A DNA stretch of 64,000 bases, from the NCBI GenBank assembly GCA_963819735.1, contig CAWFXC010000002.1, positions 434,001-498,000 of the forward strand. Reading direction: 5' to 3'. The notes beneath the pieces were generated by a model. It saw only the letters and a program-made list of their open reading frames with translations. It was not told where the DNA came from and ran no database searches. Below are positions 17,338 through 25,171 of this stretch, one piece after another. Both the position numbers and the translations under genes were made by a program. The DNA comes from CAWFXC01 sp963819735. Its GTDB lineage: Bacteria > Actinomycetota > Acidimicrobiia > IMCC26256 > DASPTH01. The stretch's first letter is position 1; every line of letters begins with the position of its first letter.

Positions 17338-17454
17338 CTACTTGCCTCGTCCGACGAGCTTGGCCAACTCCTTCTCGATGCCTTCGAGCGCGTTCGCGAT
17401 CGCCTGTAAGAGCTCCAACATCTTTCGGGTGTCGACCTCACTCATCTCGGCCAT
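17338..17454 (-). CDS. 38-residue amphipathic small protein
   Basis: Reading from ATG 17454 gives 38 residues: MAEMSEVDTRKMLELLQAI, then a helix with regular Leu/Ile spacing (ANALEGIEKELAKLVGRG). GGAGGG lies about six bases upstream on the minus strand, an unusually strong ribosome-binding site for a region with little else. The whole chain could form one amphipathic helix or coiled coil. It is the last gene of the SnoaL/P450/FAD oxidoreductase/hydrolase operon, 60 bp after the hydrolase stop. No homologue is recognised. Confidence 0.55.
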   Translation of the reverse strand: MAEMSEVDTRKMLELLQAIANALEGIEKELAKLVGRGK

Positions 17455-17514
17455 GAGACCCTCCGTCCGACCACATCCCGTGCCGGTCATCTTGCCGGAT
17501 TTCCGGGCACGGCG

Positions 17515-18324
17515 TTACGTGAGGAAGTCGACGAGGAGCGCGTTGAGTTCGTCGGTGGCCTCGAGCTGCATCCAGTGGCCGGCGCCCTCGATGCGCTCGT
17601 AGCGCCACGTGCCGCTGACGTAGGCGGCCGAGTCGAGCATCTGGCGTTCGGTGAGGGCGGGGTCGCCGCTGCTCCAGACGCCCATCGTGGGCGCGGGAAC
17701 GGGCGGGAACACCGGGGGCGGCGCGAGCAGCGACTCGGGCGCGAGATTGGCGCGGTACCAGTTGAGTCCGGCGGTGAGCGCGCCGGGACGCCGGAGCTCG
17801 GCAACCACCGCGTCGGCGTCGGGGTGGCTCGCCCACTCGCGGAAGTTGCGGAAATCGTCGGCCGAGATCCACTCCTCGGCGACGCCCACGAATTGGAACA
17901 GCAGCATGTACCACGACTTCTGGCGCTGTTCGAGGCCGGCGCCGCGGAACGCGGCCGGGTGCCCCACGGATAGCGCGACCAGGCGTTCGACGCGGTCGGG
18001 CACGAACGACGCGAGACCCCACGCAACCGCCGCGCCCCAGTCGTGGCCCACGACGTGCGCGCGTTCGACGCCGACCGCATCCATGATGCCGACCACGTCG
18101 CCCACCAGGTTCGGGAGCGCGTAGTCCTCGACGGCCTCGGGTGCGAACGACTCGCCCATGCCGCGCTGGTCCGGCGCGATGGTGCGGAAGCCCGCCGCGT
18201 GCAGCGCGGGGAGCTGGTTTCGCCACAGGCGGTGCGAATCGGGCCAGCCGTGCAGCAGCACGACGGCGGGACCGTCGCCCGCGACGTCCACCTCGAACCC
18301 GGCACCGTTCACATCAACCTTCAT
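17515..18324 (-). CDS. Alpha/beta hydrolase, epoxide hydrolase or dehalogenase type
   Basis: The 269-residue protein carries HGWPDS (oxyanion region), GHDWGA with the nucleophilic Asp rather than Ser, RGMGES, and GAGHWMQLE with the catalytic His near the C-terminus. An Asp nucleophile inside GHDWG is characteristic of soluble epoxide hydrolases and haloalkane dehalogenases. The cap region (about residues 130-210) is rich in aromatic residues, so the substrate is probably hydrophobic. It lies 42 bp after the FAD oxidoreductase gene in the same operon, so it may open an epoxide made by the P450 or oxidoreductase. Confidence 0.8.
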   Translation of the reverse strand: MKVDVNGAGFEVDVAGDGPAVVLLHGWPDSHRLWRNQLPALHAAGFRTIAPDQRGMGESFAPEAVEDYALPNLVGDVVGIMDAVGVERAHVVGHDWGAAVAWGLASFVPDRVERLVALSVGHPAAFRGAGLEQRQKSWYMLLFQFVGVAEEWISADDFRNFREWASHPDADAVVAELRRPGALTAGLNWYRANLAPESLLAPPPVFPPVPAPTMGVWSSGDPALTERQMLDSAAYVSGTWRYERIEGAGHWMQLEATDELNALLVDFLT

Positions 18325-18366
18325 CGGTGCACCCTCTGTCGTCGTACTCCGCGAGCGTGCGGACGG

Positions 18367-19777
18367 TCACCCGGCCACGAGCGCGAGGAGCTCGGCACGC
18401 GTCGGCCCGGGGAGCGGTTCGCCCACGGCGCCCAGCTCCAACGCCCGTTCGGCGACCCCTGGACGTGAGAGCACCTCGACGCCGCGTGCGAGCAGCGAGC
18501 CGATCTCGACGCTGCCGCGCATCAACTCGGGGTCCTTGCCCGCCGCGTTCGCCAGGGCCCCGCCGAGAAGCCACGCCGGATCGTCGGTTTCGTAGGGCAG
18601 ACCGGCGATCTGGGCGTCGATCTCCGCGAGGCGGTGGCGATCGAAGGCCAACGTGTCCCGGAAGTAGGGCTCGACCGTCTCGGCGGTGGCGTCGTGCCAG
18701 GCGGTCGCGAAGTCGACTGCATCGCCGGGTGCGACCCGCCGCACCGTGTCGCGCAACACGGACGCGTGCAGCACACCGATCGAGGCGCCGCGGCCGACCG
18801 ACGGGTTGGTGCACGCCCACGAGTCGCCGAGCGGGGCCACTCCGGTCGCCACCGGCACGCCGTCGACGACGAACCCGCGGTGGCGATCCTCGATCTTGGC
18901 CATCACCGCGATGTCGGTGATGGGCTCGGCGTCGAGCCAGTGCGCGACGAGCGGGTAGCTCGCGACCACGCGCGTCCACACATCGGGGTCGCGCAGCGGC
19001 GCGGAGGGCGGCGTCGCCCGCGCTGGTTACGAGGCCCACACCCCATGTCCCGTTGTCGGCCGGCAGGGCGAGGATCGAGACCGAGTCGTACGGCATCAGC
19101 GGGGGCCCGAACGCGGGCGGCAACGAACCGTCAGCCGAGCGGAAATGCCGCCCGAAGTAGACGAAGCCGCAATCTTCGAGCTCCTCGACGAGAGGGCGGG
19201 CGCCGATGTCGGCAAGCAGACGCGGCAGCGCCGAACGCCGCCCGCCGGCATCGACCACGAGATCGGCGCGCACCTCGTCGCCGTCCTCGGTGACCACCCC
19301 GACAACGTGTGGAACACCGCCGACCTGGTTGTCGCCCGTGAGCAAACCCTTCACTCCGACGCCGCGGCGCACCTCGACGCCCGGCGTACGCGCCGCGACC
19401 CGCCCGACCGCGGCCTCGACCATTGGGCGGCGTCCCGTCAGCACTGCGAAACGTGCGTCTTCGTCGCACACACCGCCGCTCATCGACACCGGCATCCCGT
19501 CGAGTGGGTTCAACCGGAGCGCGCCATCCGCGTCGAGCTCGGCCGCGACCGCGGGCAACTCCACCTCCACGATCTCGCGAAAGCGCGGGAGGAAGTAGTG
19601 CAACATCCTGAACTGGTTCACACCCCGGCGCTCCCAGGAATCCCACGCCTCCGCCGCCGACGCCGCGGGCGGCGCCGGATCGCGCTCGAGCACGCTCACC
19701 CGGTGTCCGTCGCCGGCGAGCAGCATCGCCGCGGCCTGACCGGTGAGTCCGCCTCCGATGATCACGATCTCGACCAT
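18367..19777 (-). CDS. FAD-dependent monooxygenase/epoxidase-like protein (frameshifted)
   Basis: The N-terminal frame has the FAD-binding motif GGGLTGQAAAMLL and the acidic end of the fold (VLERDP), a middle segment (VVDAGGRRSALPRLL) and a beta domain. The C-terminal half (GDSWACTNPSVGRGASIG, the second FAD motif) is in another frame; the switch is at about 18995-19012. Together they give about 469 residues of a flavoprotein monooxygenase or epoxidase-like enzyme. ATG 19777 has GGAG upstream. The gene lies between the P450 and hydrolase genes in the same direction. Confidence 0.7.
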
Positions 19778-19856
19778 GCTCCGTGGCTCCCGTCGCACGC
19801 CGTCTCCGACCCGTGAGATTAACGGTCGTTCGGCAGATTGCTCACGGACGTGGCGC

Positions 19857-21086
19857 TCAGGCAGGCACCCCGGCCCCCTCGACGAGCACGGGGAGGTTCT
19901 GGTGGCGGCGGACGAGCAGGCTCTTGACGCGCACGGGTGGCTGCGTCGGGTCGAGGGTCACCGACGACGTCGCCGCGAGCAGGCGGGTGAGTACGACGCG
20001 GGTTTCGAGGCGGGCGAGCGGTGCGCCGACGCAGTGGTGGATGCCGCGTCCGAAGGCGACGTGGTGGCGTGGGACGTCGCGACCGAGCATCAACTCGTCG
20101 GGCTGATCGAACTCCGCGGAGTCGCGGTTGGCGGCACTGTAGAAGACGAGCACGGTTGCGCCGGCCGGGATCGCGACGCCATCGAGCATCGTGTCGGCGG
20201 GGACCGAGCGCAACATGAAGCGGAAGGGTGACTCGAGGCGCAGGACCTCTTCGAGGAACGGCGGGACGAGCGCGGGATCGTCGCGTAGCCGCTGCTGCAG
20301 GTCGGGGCGTTCGGCCAGGATGCGCACGGCGTTGCCGAGCAGGCTCGTGGTCGATTCACCTCCCGCGCTGAGGAGCGTGTGGAGGATGATGATGCCTTCT
20401 TCGGGGCGCAGCGCACCCTCGGCGACACCGCGCGCAATCGTGCCGATGAGTGTGTCGTCGGGCGCGTCGTCGGCGGCGAGTTGTTCACCGATCCATGAGC
20501 CGATGTCGTCGCTGCGCGCGACGAGCTCTTGCAACTCGTCGAGGGTCATCGTGACGCCGATCATCAACGTGGAGTCGAACGCCGCGCGCAGCAGCCGATC
20601 GGGGTCACTGTCGCGGAAGCCGATGAGCCGGCTGATCATCGTGATGGGCACCACGTTCGCGACTTCGGTCATGAAATCGCCGCCACCCCGTTGGACGAGA
20701 TCGGCGATGCACTCCGACGCGATCGCGTCGACGTCGGGTTCGAGGGTGACCATGCGCTGCGCGACGAGGTCGGGGAACACGGTGCGACGGTGCACGGTGT
20801 GGGCGGGCGGATCGGCGCTGGCCAGCGCCTGAAAGCTCGCATCGCCAAACGACAACTGGCGCGGCAGGCCTGCCTCGTCGCGATACAACAGCCGCAGCAC
20901 GTTGTTCGAGAAGTCGTCGGTGCGGCCGACGACTTCGCTGACCAGCGCGAACGAGCTGACGACGAACACGTCGGTTCCGGACACACGCCAGACCGGCGCC
21001 TCACGCCGGAGCCGCTCGTAGAACGGGTACGGGTGCTCCAGCACACCAGGGTCGAGGAGCAGTTCGCCCGGGATCGCGTCGCTCAT
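19857..21086 (-). CDS. Cytochrome P450
   Basis: The 409-residue protein has all P450 landmarks: AGGEST in the I helix (241-246), EEVLR of the ExxR motif (279-283), and FGRGIHHCVGAPLAR with the heme-ligating Cys352. It lacks an N-terminal membrane anchor and is therefore a soluble bacterial class I enzyme needing a ferredoxin and reductase. The ATG at 21086 overlaps the stop of the SnoaL gene (ATGA). Length and motifs are normal, so it is probably active. The substrate is unknown; the cluster context (SnoaL, FAD epoxidase-like enzyme, epoxide hydrolase) suggests a terpenoid, steroid or aromatic compound. Confidence 0.9.
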   Translation of the reverse strand: MSDAIPGELLLDPGVLEHPYPFYERLRREAPVWRVSGTDVFVVSSFALVSEVVGRTDDFSNNVLRLLYRDEAGLPRQLSFGDASFQALASADPPAHTVHRRTVFPDLVAQRMVTLEPDVDAIASECIADLVQRGGGDFMTEVANVVPITMISRLIGFRDSDPDRLLRAAFDSTLMIGVTMTLDELQELVARSDDIGSWIGEQLAADDAPDDTLIGTIARGVAEGALRPEEGIIILHTLLSAGGESTTSLLGNAVRILAERPDLQQRLRDDPALVPPFLEEVLRLESPFRFMLRSVPADTMLDGVAIPAGATVLVFYSAANRDSAEFDQPDELMLGRDVPRHHVAFGRGIHHCVGAPLARLETRVVLTRLLAATSSVTLDPTQPPVRVKSLLVRRHQNLPVLVEGAGVPA

Positions 21087-21520
21087 CCACCCGCCTCCGC
21101 GCCCGGGACGACACCCAGTTGGTTGAACAACGCCAACGGGTCGCCGTAACTCCACGTGTTCGTCACTCGGCCTCCTCGCTCGGCGTCGAATTCGTAGACC
21201 TCGCACTGCTCGACCGAAATCACGCGTCCCGTCGCCGCGATCCCCAGGTACTCGCCCGTATGCGTGCCCCGCATCCGCCAGCGCGCACAGACGTGACGAC
21301 CATCGCCGAACAGCAACTCCTCGCCGAGGACGAAGCCCGTGAACGCGGACAGGAGCTGGTCGACGTTCTCGGCGATGTCGACGAGGGTGAACGGTCGCTC
21401 GATCCCGGGAACCCACCGCAGACTCGTGGGCGTGAACGCACGGAGGTAGCCCGCTGCGTCGCCCACGTTGAGCGCGCCGACCGCCGCCCGCAGCGCCTCG
21501 ACCTGACCGCTCTCCTCCAT
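21083..21520 (-). CDS. SnoaL-like/NTF2-fold protein
   Basis: This 145-residue protein has the short alpha+beta cone layout of the SnoaL/NTF2 superfamily: a helical N-terminus (QVEALRAAVGALNVGDAAGYLRAF), then beta strands with RWRMRGTHTGEYLG and a closing strand. Members are polyketide cyclases, limonene-1,2-epoxide hydrolase-like enzymes or ligand-binding proteins. It is the first gene of the P450 operon, overlapping the P450 start by four bases and divergent from the TetR gene. Confidence 0.75.
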   Translation of the reverse strand: MEESGQVEALRAAVGALNVGDAAGYLRAFTPTSLRWVPGIERPFTLVDIAENVDQLLSAFTGFVLGEELLFGDGRHVCARWRMRGTHTGEYLGIAATGRVISVEQCEVYEFDAERGGRVTNTWSYGDPLALFNQLGVVPGAEAGG

Positions 21521-21567
21521 GGAATTCCCCCCGTCGACCCTCTTGGCTTGATCGGTGGGCTATTTTA

Positions 21568-21583
21568 GTGGACGGCTGTTCAC
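21568..21583. promoter_or_regulatory. Candidate TetR operator (imperfect palindrome)
   Basis: GTGGAC (21568-21573) and GTTCAC (21578-21583) form a palindrome with one mismatch around the 4-bp centre GGCT. It lies in the 83-bp region between the divergent P450 operon and the TetR gene, over a possible start region downstream of TATTTT (21561-21566). This is where an autoregulating TetR repressor would bind both promoters. Not tested. Confidence 0.45.
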
Positions 21584-21603
21584 CAATTCCAGGAGCGCGC
21601 GTG

Positions 21604-22266
21604 ATGGTGGGGACCGAGCCTGGAATCGACCGGCGAACCGCGCGACGCGCGGCTCGCCGCGCCCAGAACCGCGACGACATCCTCAACGCTGCCGAGCAGG
21701 TCTTCGCACAGTCCGGCATCCGCGACGGCTCGTTGCGGGAGATCGCCGTCGAAGCCGGCTTCTCCACCGCCGGTCTCTACCTGTTCTTCGAGAACAAGCA
21801 ACATCTCCTCGCCGAGACACTCACCCGACGCGGCGATGAACTCCTCACGGTGCTGCGCGAGACGATCGACGGCGGCGCGTCGCCCTTGGAGAAGCTCCAC
21901 GACATCATCGACGCGACCGAGGCATTCTTCGCGGCGCGGCCACACTTCCGCCGCCTCCTCGCCCAGCTCCGCGGCGGCAGCACGATCACCGGGCCCGTCC
22001 TCGCCGGCTACTCCGGAGAAGTCGACGCCCGATTCAACGCCGCGATGGACCTGCTCACCGGCGTCGTCACCGACGGTCAGTCCCGCGGCGAGATCCGCAC
22101 CGGCAACCCCCAGGCACTTGCACACCTCTACTCGGTGCTCATCAACGAGCACGTCTTCCTGAGCGCAGAAGCAGCCGGTCGCGCCGACACCTCACTCTCG
22201 AGCGATGAGTTCCACACGCTCGTCGACGGCGCGCTCCGCACATCCGGTCGACGGCGCCGATCCTGA
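21604..22266 (+). CDS. TetR-family transcriptional regulator
   Basis: The 220-residue product has the TetR N-terminal helix-turn-helix (ILNAAEQVFAQSGIRDGSL, then AVEAGFSTAGLYLFFENKQHL) at about residues 25-70 and a ligand-binding helical C-terminal domain. AGGAG at 21591-21595 serves ATG 21604 or GTG 21601. It is divergent from the SnoaL-P450 operon with a palindrome between them, so it probably represses that operon until the substrate binds. Confidence 0.9.
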   Translation: MVGTEPGIDRRTARRAARRAQNRDDILNAAEQVFAQSGIRDGSLREIAVEAGFSTAGLYLFFENKQHLLAETLTRRGDELLTVLRETIDGGASPLEKLHDIIDATEAFFAARPHFRRLLAQLRGGSTITGPVLAGYSGEVDARFNAAMDLLTGVVTDGQSRGEIRTGNPQALAHLYSVLINEHVFLSAEAAGRADTSLSSDEFHTLVDGALRTSGRRRRS

Positions 22267-22304
22267 AGTTCCGACGACGTTCTACGGGTTGTGCACTCCG
22301 TCGC

Positions 22305-23186
22305 CTACTGGACGACGCGCACGAAGGGCATGATGCGATCGAGGTCGGACGGGCTGCCGGCGCGCAACGGGTCGACCTGGGCCGGCGAGACACTGAGCGG
22401 ATCAGCTTCGAAGATCACGGGGGCCGTGCCCTCGTGGCGATCGACCACGAACGCGCCGTAGTCGACGAGGGTGTTCCAGACCTTGGCTCCGATCGGCGAC
22501 AAACCGGCGGGAACCGGAGTGCCCCGCGGGATACCGAGCCGGCTGCCCAGTGGAATCGTCCCTCCCCCTCCCCCGCTGCTGTCGGCCGCGATCGCGGGAG
22601 CCACGAAACTTCCGGCGAGCTCCGAGCCGAGCAGTGAGACGGCCAGGGCGTGCGGGATCTCGTTGCCCACGAGGTCACCGCGCGTGATCAGCCCGCCCAG
22701 GCCCGACGAACCGTCGGCTCGGATGCCCGCGCCGAGCACCGGAGACGGCCGTCCGAAACCTGAGCCGCTGAGGAACGAGGCGGCATACGCGCTCGTCGTC
22801 GCCGCACCCACGTCGAGGCGACGGAACTGCCAGAAGTTGAAGGCGATCCCGTCGCTGACGACGACGAGTGCGCCGTCAGTGCCCGCAGCACCCGTCACCC
22901 ACGCAGGAATGTGGAGATGGACGACACCCGCGGGCCAGCCCCAGGTGGCGGGAACCTGAACCGCGACGATCGGGTCGGCCGCGTTGCCGTGAACCACCGG
23001 CGTGGAAAATGCTTCATCGGCCACCCACGAGTTGCCGCTGCGTAGCGACGGCACGTCGCGCCATCCTGCCGACGCCGGGATGGGCGTGTTCCACGGTGAC
23101 GCATCGTTGAACGGTCGCGGTGCGCACGCCGCGGCAAGGATGGCAACGAGCGCGACTCCGCACAGCAGGACCAGGTGACGGCGCAT
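22305..23186 (-). CDS. Secreted lipoprotein with an SPWNTPI motif
   Basis: This 293-residue protein has a lipoprotein signal (VALVAILAAAC, lipobox Cys near residue 21) and then NDASPWNTPIPASAGW. The mature part has many Gly, Trp and Tyr, typical of beta-rich cell-surface proteins. Segments such as GGLITRGDLVGNEIPHALAVSL are well conserved in a group of actinobacterial hypothetical proteins that I cannot name with certainty. It is convergent with the TetR gene. The function is unknown; it is likely anchored outside the membrane. Confidence 0.7.
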   Translation of the reverse strand: MRRHLVLLCGVALVAILAAACAPRPFNDASPWNTPIPASAGWRDVPSLRSGNSWVADEAFSTPVVHGNAADPIVAVQVPATWGWPAGVVHLHIPAWVTGAAGTDGALVVVSDGIAFNFWQFRRLDVGAATTSAYAASFLSGSGFGRPSPVLGAGIRADGSSGLGGLITRGDLVGNEIPHALAVSLLGSELAGSFVAPAIAADSSGGGGGTIPLGSRLGIPRGTPVPAGLSPIGAKVWNTLVDYGAFVVDRHEGTAPVIFEADPLSVSPAQVDPLRAGSPSDLDRIMPFVRVVQ

Positions 23187-23611
23187 CGGCACATCGTGGA
23201 AGACGCCGCTTGGCCGACGATCTGCGCCCCATCAACGCAGCGTCAACCAGCGCGGGCCTGTGCGAACAATCGGACGGGGCCACTTCGACGCGTTTGCGCT
23301 CGTGAGGATTGAACGCGCACGCAGTCGGGAATCCCCGGACGGCAATCCGACGCCGCCGTCGTGTGGAGGTCTTGTGAGAAGCGTCGAGCGAACACTGAAG
23401 TGGCTCATGGGAATTCGGCTCTGGAGGGTCGAAGGGCACGACGACGAACGTTGCCACCTCTGGACGCTGCGCTTGCCGCGGTGGAACCGCGACGCGGCGG
23501 ACATCGAGGTCGGTAGCTACACCTGATGCCGGCAATGGTCCCCGAGTTTGGTTAGAGACGGGACCGGGCAGGAGGGAGGGAACGACCGCGACCTAAGCGT
23601 GAGGAGGAGCG
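23187..23611. other. 425-bp region upstream of the PRC operon, mostly without genes
   Basis: No large gene is supported. Codon use in the open frames is unlike that of the neighbours. A short candidate ORF (23374-23526) with GGAGG upstream is listed separately. The 85 bp before 23612 likely contain the promoter of the PRC operon, but no clear hexamers stand out. Confidence 0.5.
23374..23526 (+). CDS. Possible 50-residue basic protein
   Basis: From GTG 23374, four bases after GGAGG (23365-23369), an ORF gives 50 residues rich in Trp and Arg (VERTLKWLMGIRLWRVEGHD, then an Arg-containing end). There is no clear homologue and its codon use is weak, so it is offered with low confidence. A single-stop small protein or chance are both possible. 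Confidence 0.25.
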   Translation: MRSVERTLKWLMGIRLWRVEGHDDERCHLWTLRLPRWNRDAADIEVGSYT

Positions 23612-23779
23612 GTGAATGCACTCGTCTGGGTTCTACTCGCCATCCTGATCGTGGTGATCGTCGCCGCAGTGGCGTTATGGGCACGCGGTCGTCGTCGCGG
23701 TGGCGTCATCGCGACGTCGCCGACCGTGCGCGGCAGCACCTCCGCGAACAGCACCTCGGCGAAGAAGGTCGACCGATGA
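23612..23779 (+). CDS. 55-residue single-pass membrane protein
   Basis: From GTG 23612 the product has a hydrophobic first 24 residues (ALVWVLLAILIVVIVAAVAL) and a basic tail rich in Arg, Ser and Thr. GAGGAGG lies just upstream, and the stop TGA overlaps the next ATG (23776) as ATGA, which shows translational coupling to the PRC-barrel gene. It is too short for usual gene callers. It could anchor or regulate the PRC-barrel proteins at the membrane; the function is not known. Confidence 0.6.
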   Translation: MNALVWVLLAILIVVIVAAVALWARGRRRGGVIATSPTVRGSTSANSTSAKKVDR

Positions 23780-24507
23780 ACCGGGTCGTTCGCGCCACGG
23801 ATCTGCTGGGTCAACCGGTCGTGACGCTGAGCGGCGACGACCTCGCCGACGTGCGCGACGTCGTGTACAACGCCGACGAAGGCCGACTCGTCGGGTTCAC
23901 GCTCAACAAGCGGAGCCTGTTCCACGGCAAACTCCGACAGCTGCTTCCCATGAGTGCGGTGCGAAGCATCGGTCGCGATGCCGTCATGGTCGACTCCGAC
24001 GATGCACTCGTCGATTCGGGAGATGCGCCGCCCGAGATCGCGGAGGCTTCGCCCGATCGAGACGTGATCGGTGCCGTTGTGCTCACCAGCGAGGGCACGC
24101 AGCTCGGAGAGGTCACCGACGTGATCGTCTCGCTCGGGCGTCGCGCGTGCGCCGTCGGCTACGAGCTCGTCGCCTCGAAGCTCGAGCAGCGCGAGCAGCG
24201 CCCGCTCTTCATCCCCCTGCCCGAGCAGCTGTCGGTTTCCGGAGATGCGCTGATCGTCCCGCACGAGGTCGATCGCTTCCTGCGCGACGACCTTTCGGGT
24301 TTCGGAGCCGCAGTGACCGAGTTCCGTGCGCAGCTCGGCGGGCCCGCGTCCGAGCCGGCCGGGGCCGGTGCACAAGCGTCGACGGAGGCAAGCATGTCGA
24401 AGGACGAGCTCTACGCCGAAGCGAAACGACGGCACATCCCTGGCCGTTCAAAGATGACGAAGCCCGATCTGGTCCGCGCCCTGTCGTCAGATCGGGGTGA
24501 GCGATGA
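23776..24507 (+). CDS. PRC-barrel protein with C-terminal SAP/Rho-N-like segment
   Basis: The 243-residue product starts with a PRC-barrel-like beta domain (VVRATDLLGQPVVTLSGDDL, about residues 1-75), has a second related region (about 90-170) and ends with SKDELYAEAKRRHIPGRSKM and TKPDLVRAL, a small helical segment like the Rho N-terminal/SAP type that binds nucleic acids. It overlaps neighbours by four bases at both ends, so it is tightly coupled in the operon. PRC-barrel proteins often act in photosynthesis, RNA processing or stress; here the role is unknown. Confidence 0.75.
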   Translation: MNRVVRATDLLGQPVVTLSGDDLADVRDVVYNADEGRLVGFTLNKRSLFHGKLRQLLPMSAVRSIGRDAVMVDSDDALVDSGDAPPEIAEASPDRDVIGAVVLTSEGTQLGEVTDVIVSLGRRACAVGYELVASKLEQREQRPLFIPLPEQLSVSGDALIVPHEVDRFLRDDLSGFGAAVTEFRAQLGGPASEPAGAGAQASTEASMSKDELYAEAKRRHIPGRSKMTKPDLVRALSSDRGER

Positions 24508-24956
24508 GCAGTGTGCGCGCGGTACAGGGCCATCCGGTCATCGTCGAGGATTCGGCCGAACAGGCCGGCAGCGTCACCGGTTTCGTGGTCGACCCGAAGG
24601 CCACGACCATTCAGGCGATCTATCTCGGCGGCCGTGGCGCCTCCGGCCGGTTCGTCTCCTGGGGCGACATCGCGTCCTTCGGCACCGACGCCGTGATGAT
24701 CAAGCATTCCGGATCGGTGCGCGACGGCGTGGACGAACGCGAGCAACGGACCGCGAGCCACGACCTCGCACTGCTCGACCGACGAGTGCTCACCGACAGC
24801 GGTGACGAGCTCGGCGTCGTCGACGACATCGAGTTCGACCCGACCGACGGCCACCTCGAGGAGCTCACCGTCGACGGCGAGCCCATCGGCCCCGACCGGC
24901 TCCTCGGGATCGGGTCGTACGCCGTCATCGTCAGCTCCCTGGAAGACGACGAGTGA
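24504..24956 (+). CDS. Two-lobed PRC-barrel domain protein
   Basis: The 150-residue product has two beta-rich lobes, the first with GFVVDPKATTIQAIYLGG, the second with LLDRRVLTDSGDELGVVDD. The PRC-barrel signature (L-x-G-x-x-V, then D-x-x-F/D-P) is visible twice. It overlaps the preceding gene by four bases (ATGA). With the upstream PRC protein it may form a hetero-oligomer. Its acidic C-terminus (SLEDDE) is unusual for the family. Confidence 0.75.
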   Translation: MSSVRAVQGHPVIVEDSAEQAGSVTGFVVDPKATTIQAIYLGGRGASGRFVSWGDIASFGTDAVMIKHSGSVRDGVDEREQRTASHDLALLDRRVLTDSGDELGVVDDIEFDPTDGHLEELTVDGEPIGPDRLLGIGSYAVIVSSLEDDE

Positions 24957-25023
24957 CGCGGGACCGCTCCGGCTCGCAAGCGTCGCGCGGCCGGTCATAG
25001 CTCACCGAACCACGGAGGGAATC

Positions 25024-25140
25024 ATGAAGCGGGCACTGATCCGAATGGCGATCGTCGGACTCGCGACCATCGGCGCCAAGGCGCTGGCCAACCGGCTCGC
25101 CCCCGGGGACACGCCGCGCCCGAGACCGTCCAGCGTGTAG
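25024..25140 (+). CDS. 38-residue hydrophobic small protein
   Basis: ATG 25024 follows GGAGGG with normal spacing. The 38 residues are MKRALIRMAIVGLATIGAK, then ALANRLAPGDTPRPRPSSV. The first 26 residues form a short amphipathic or membrane helix with basic charge at the front; the end is a Pro/Arg tail. It follows the PRC pair by 67 bp and looks like the operon's fourth member. A longer in-frame reading exists but is less likely. Confidence 0.55.
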   Translation: MKRALIRMAIVGLATIGAKALANRLAPGDTPRPRPSSV

Positions 25141-25171
25141 CCGTCGATCCCGGCTCCGCGCGCGGTTCGCG

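Noticed and set aside
19145..19816. Plus-strand ORF opposite the FAD oxidoreductase gene
   Set aside because: Antisense shadow; the minus frame has the FAD motif and correct length after one frameshift.
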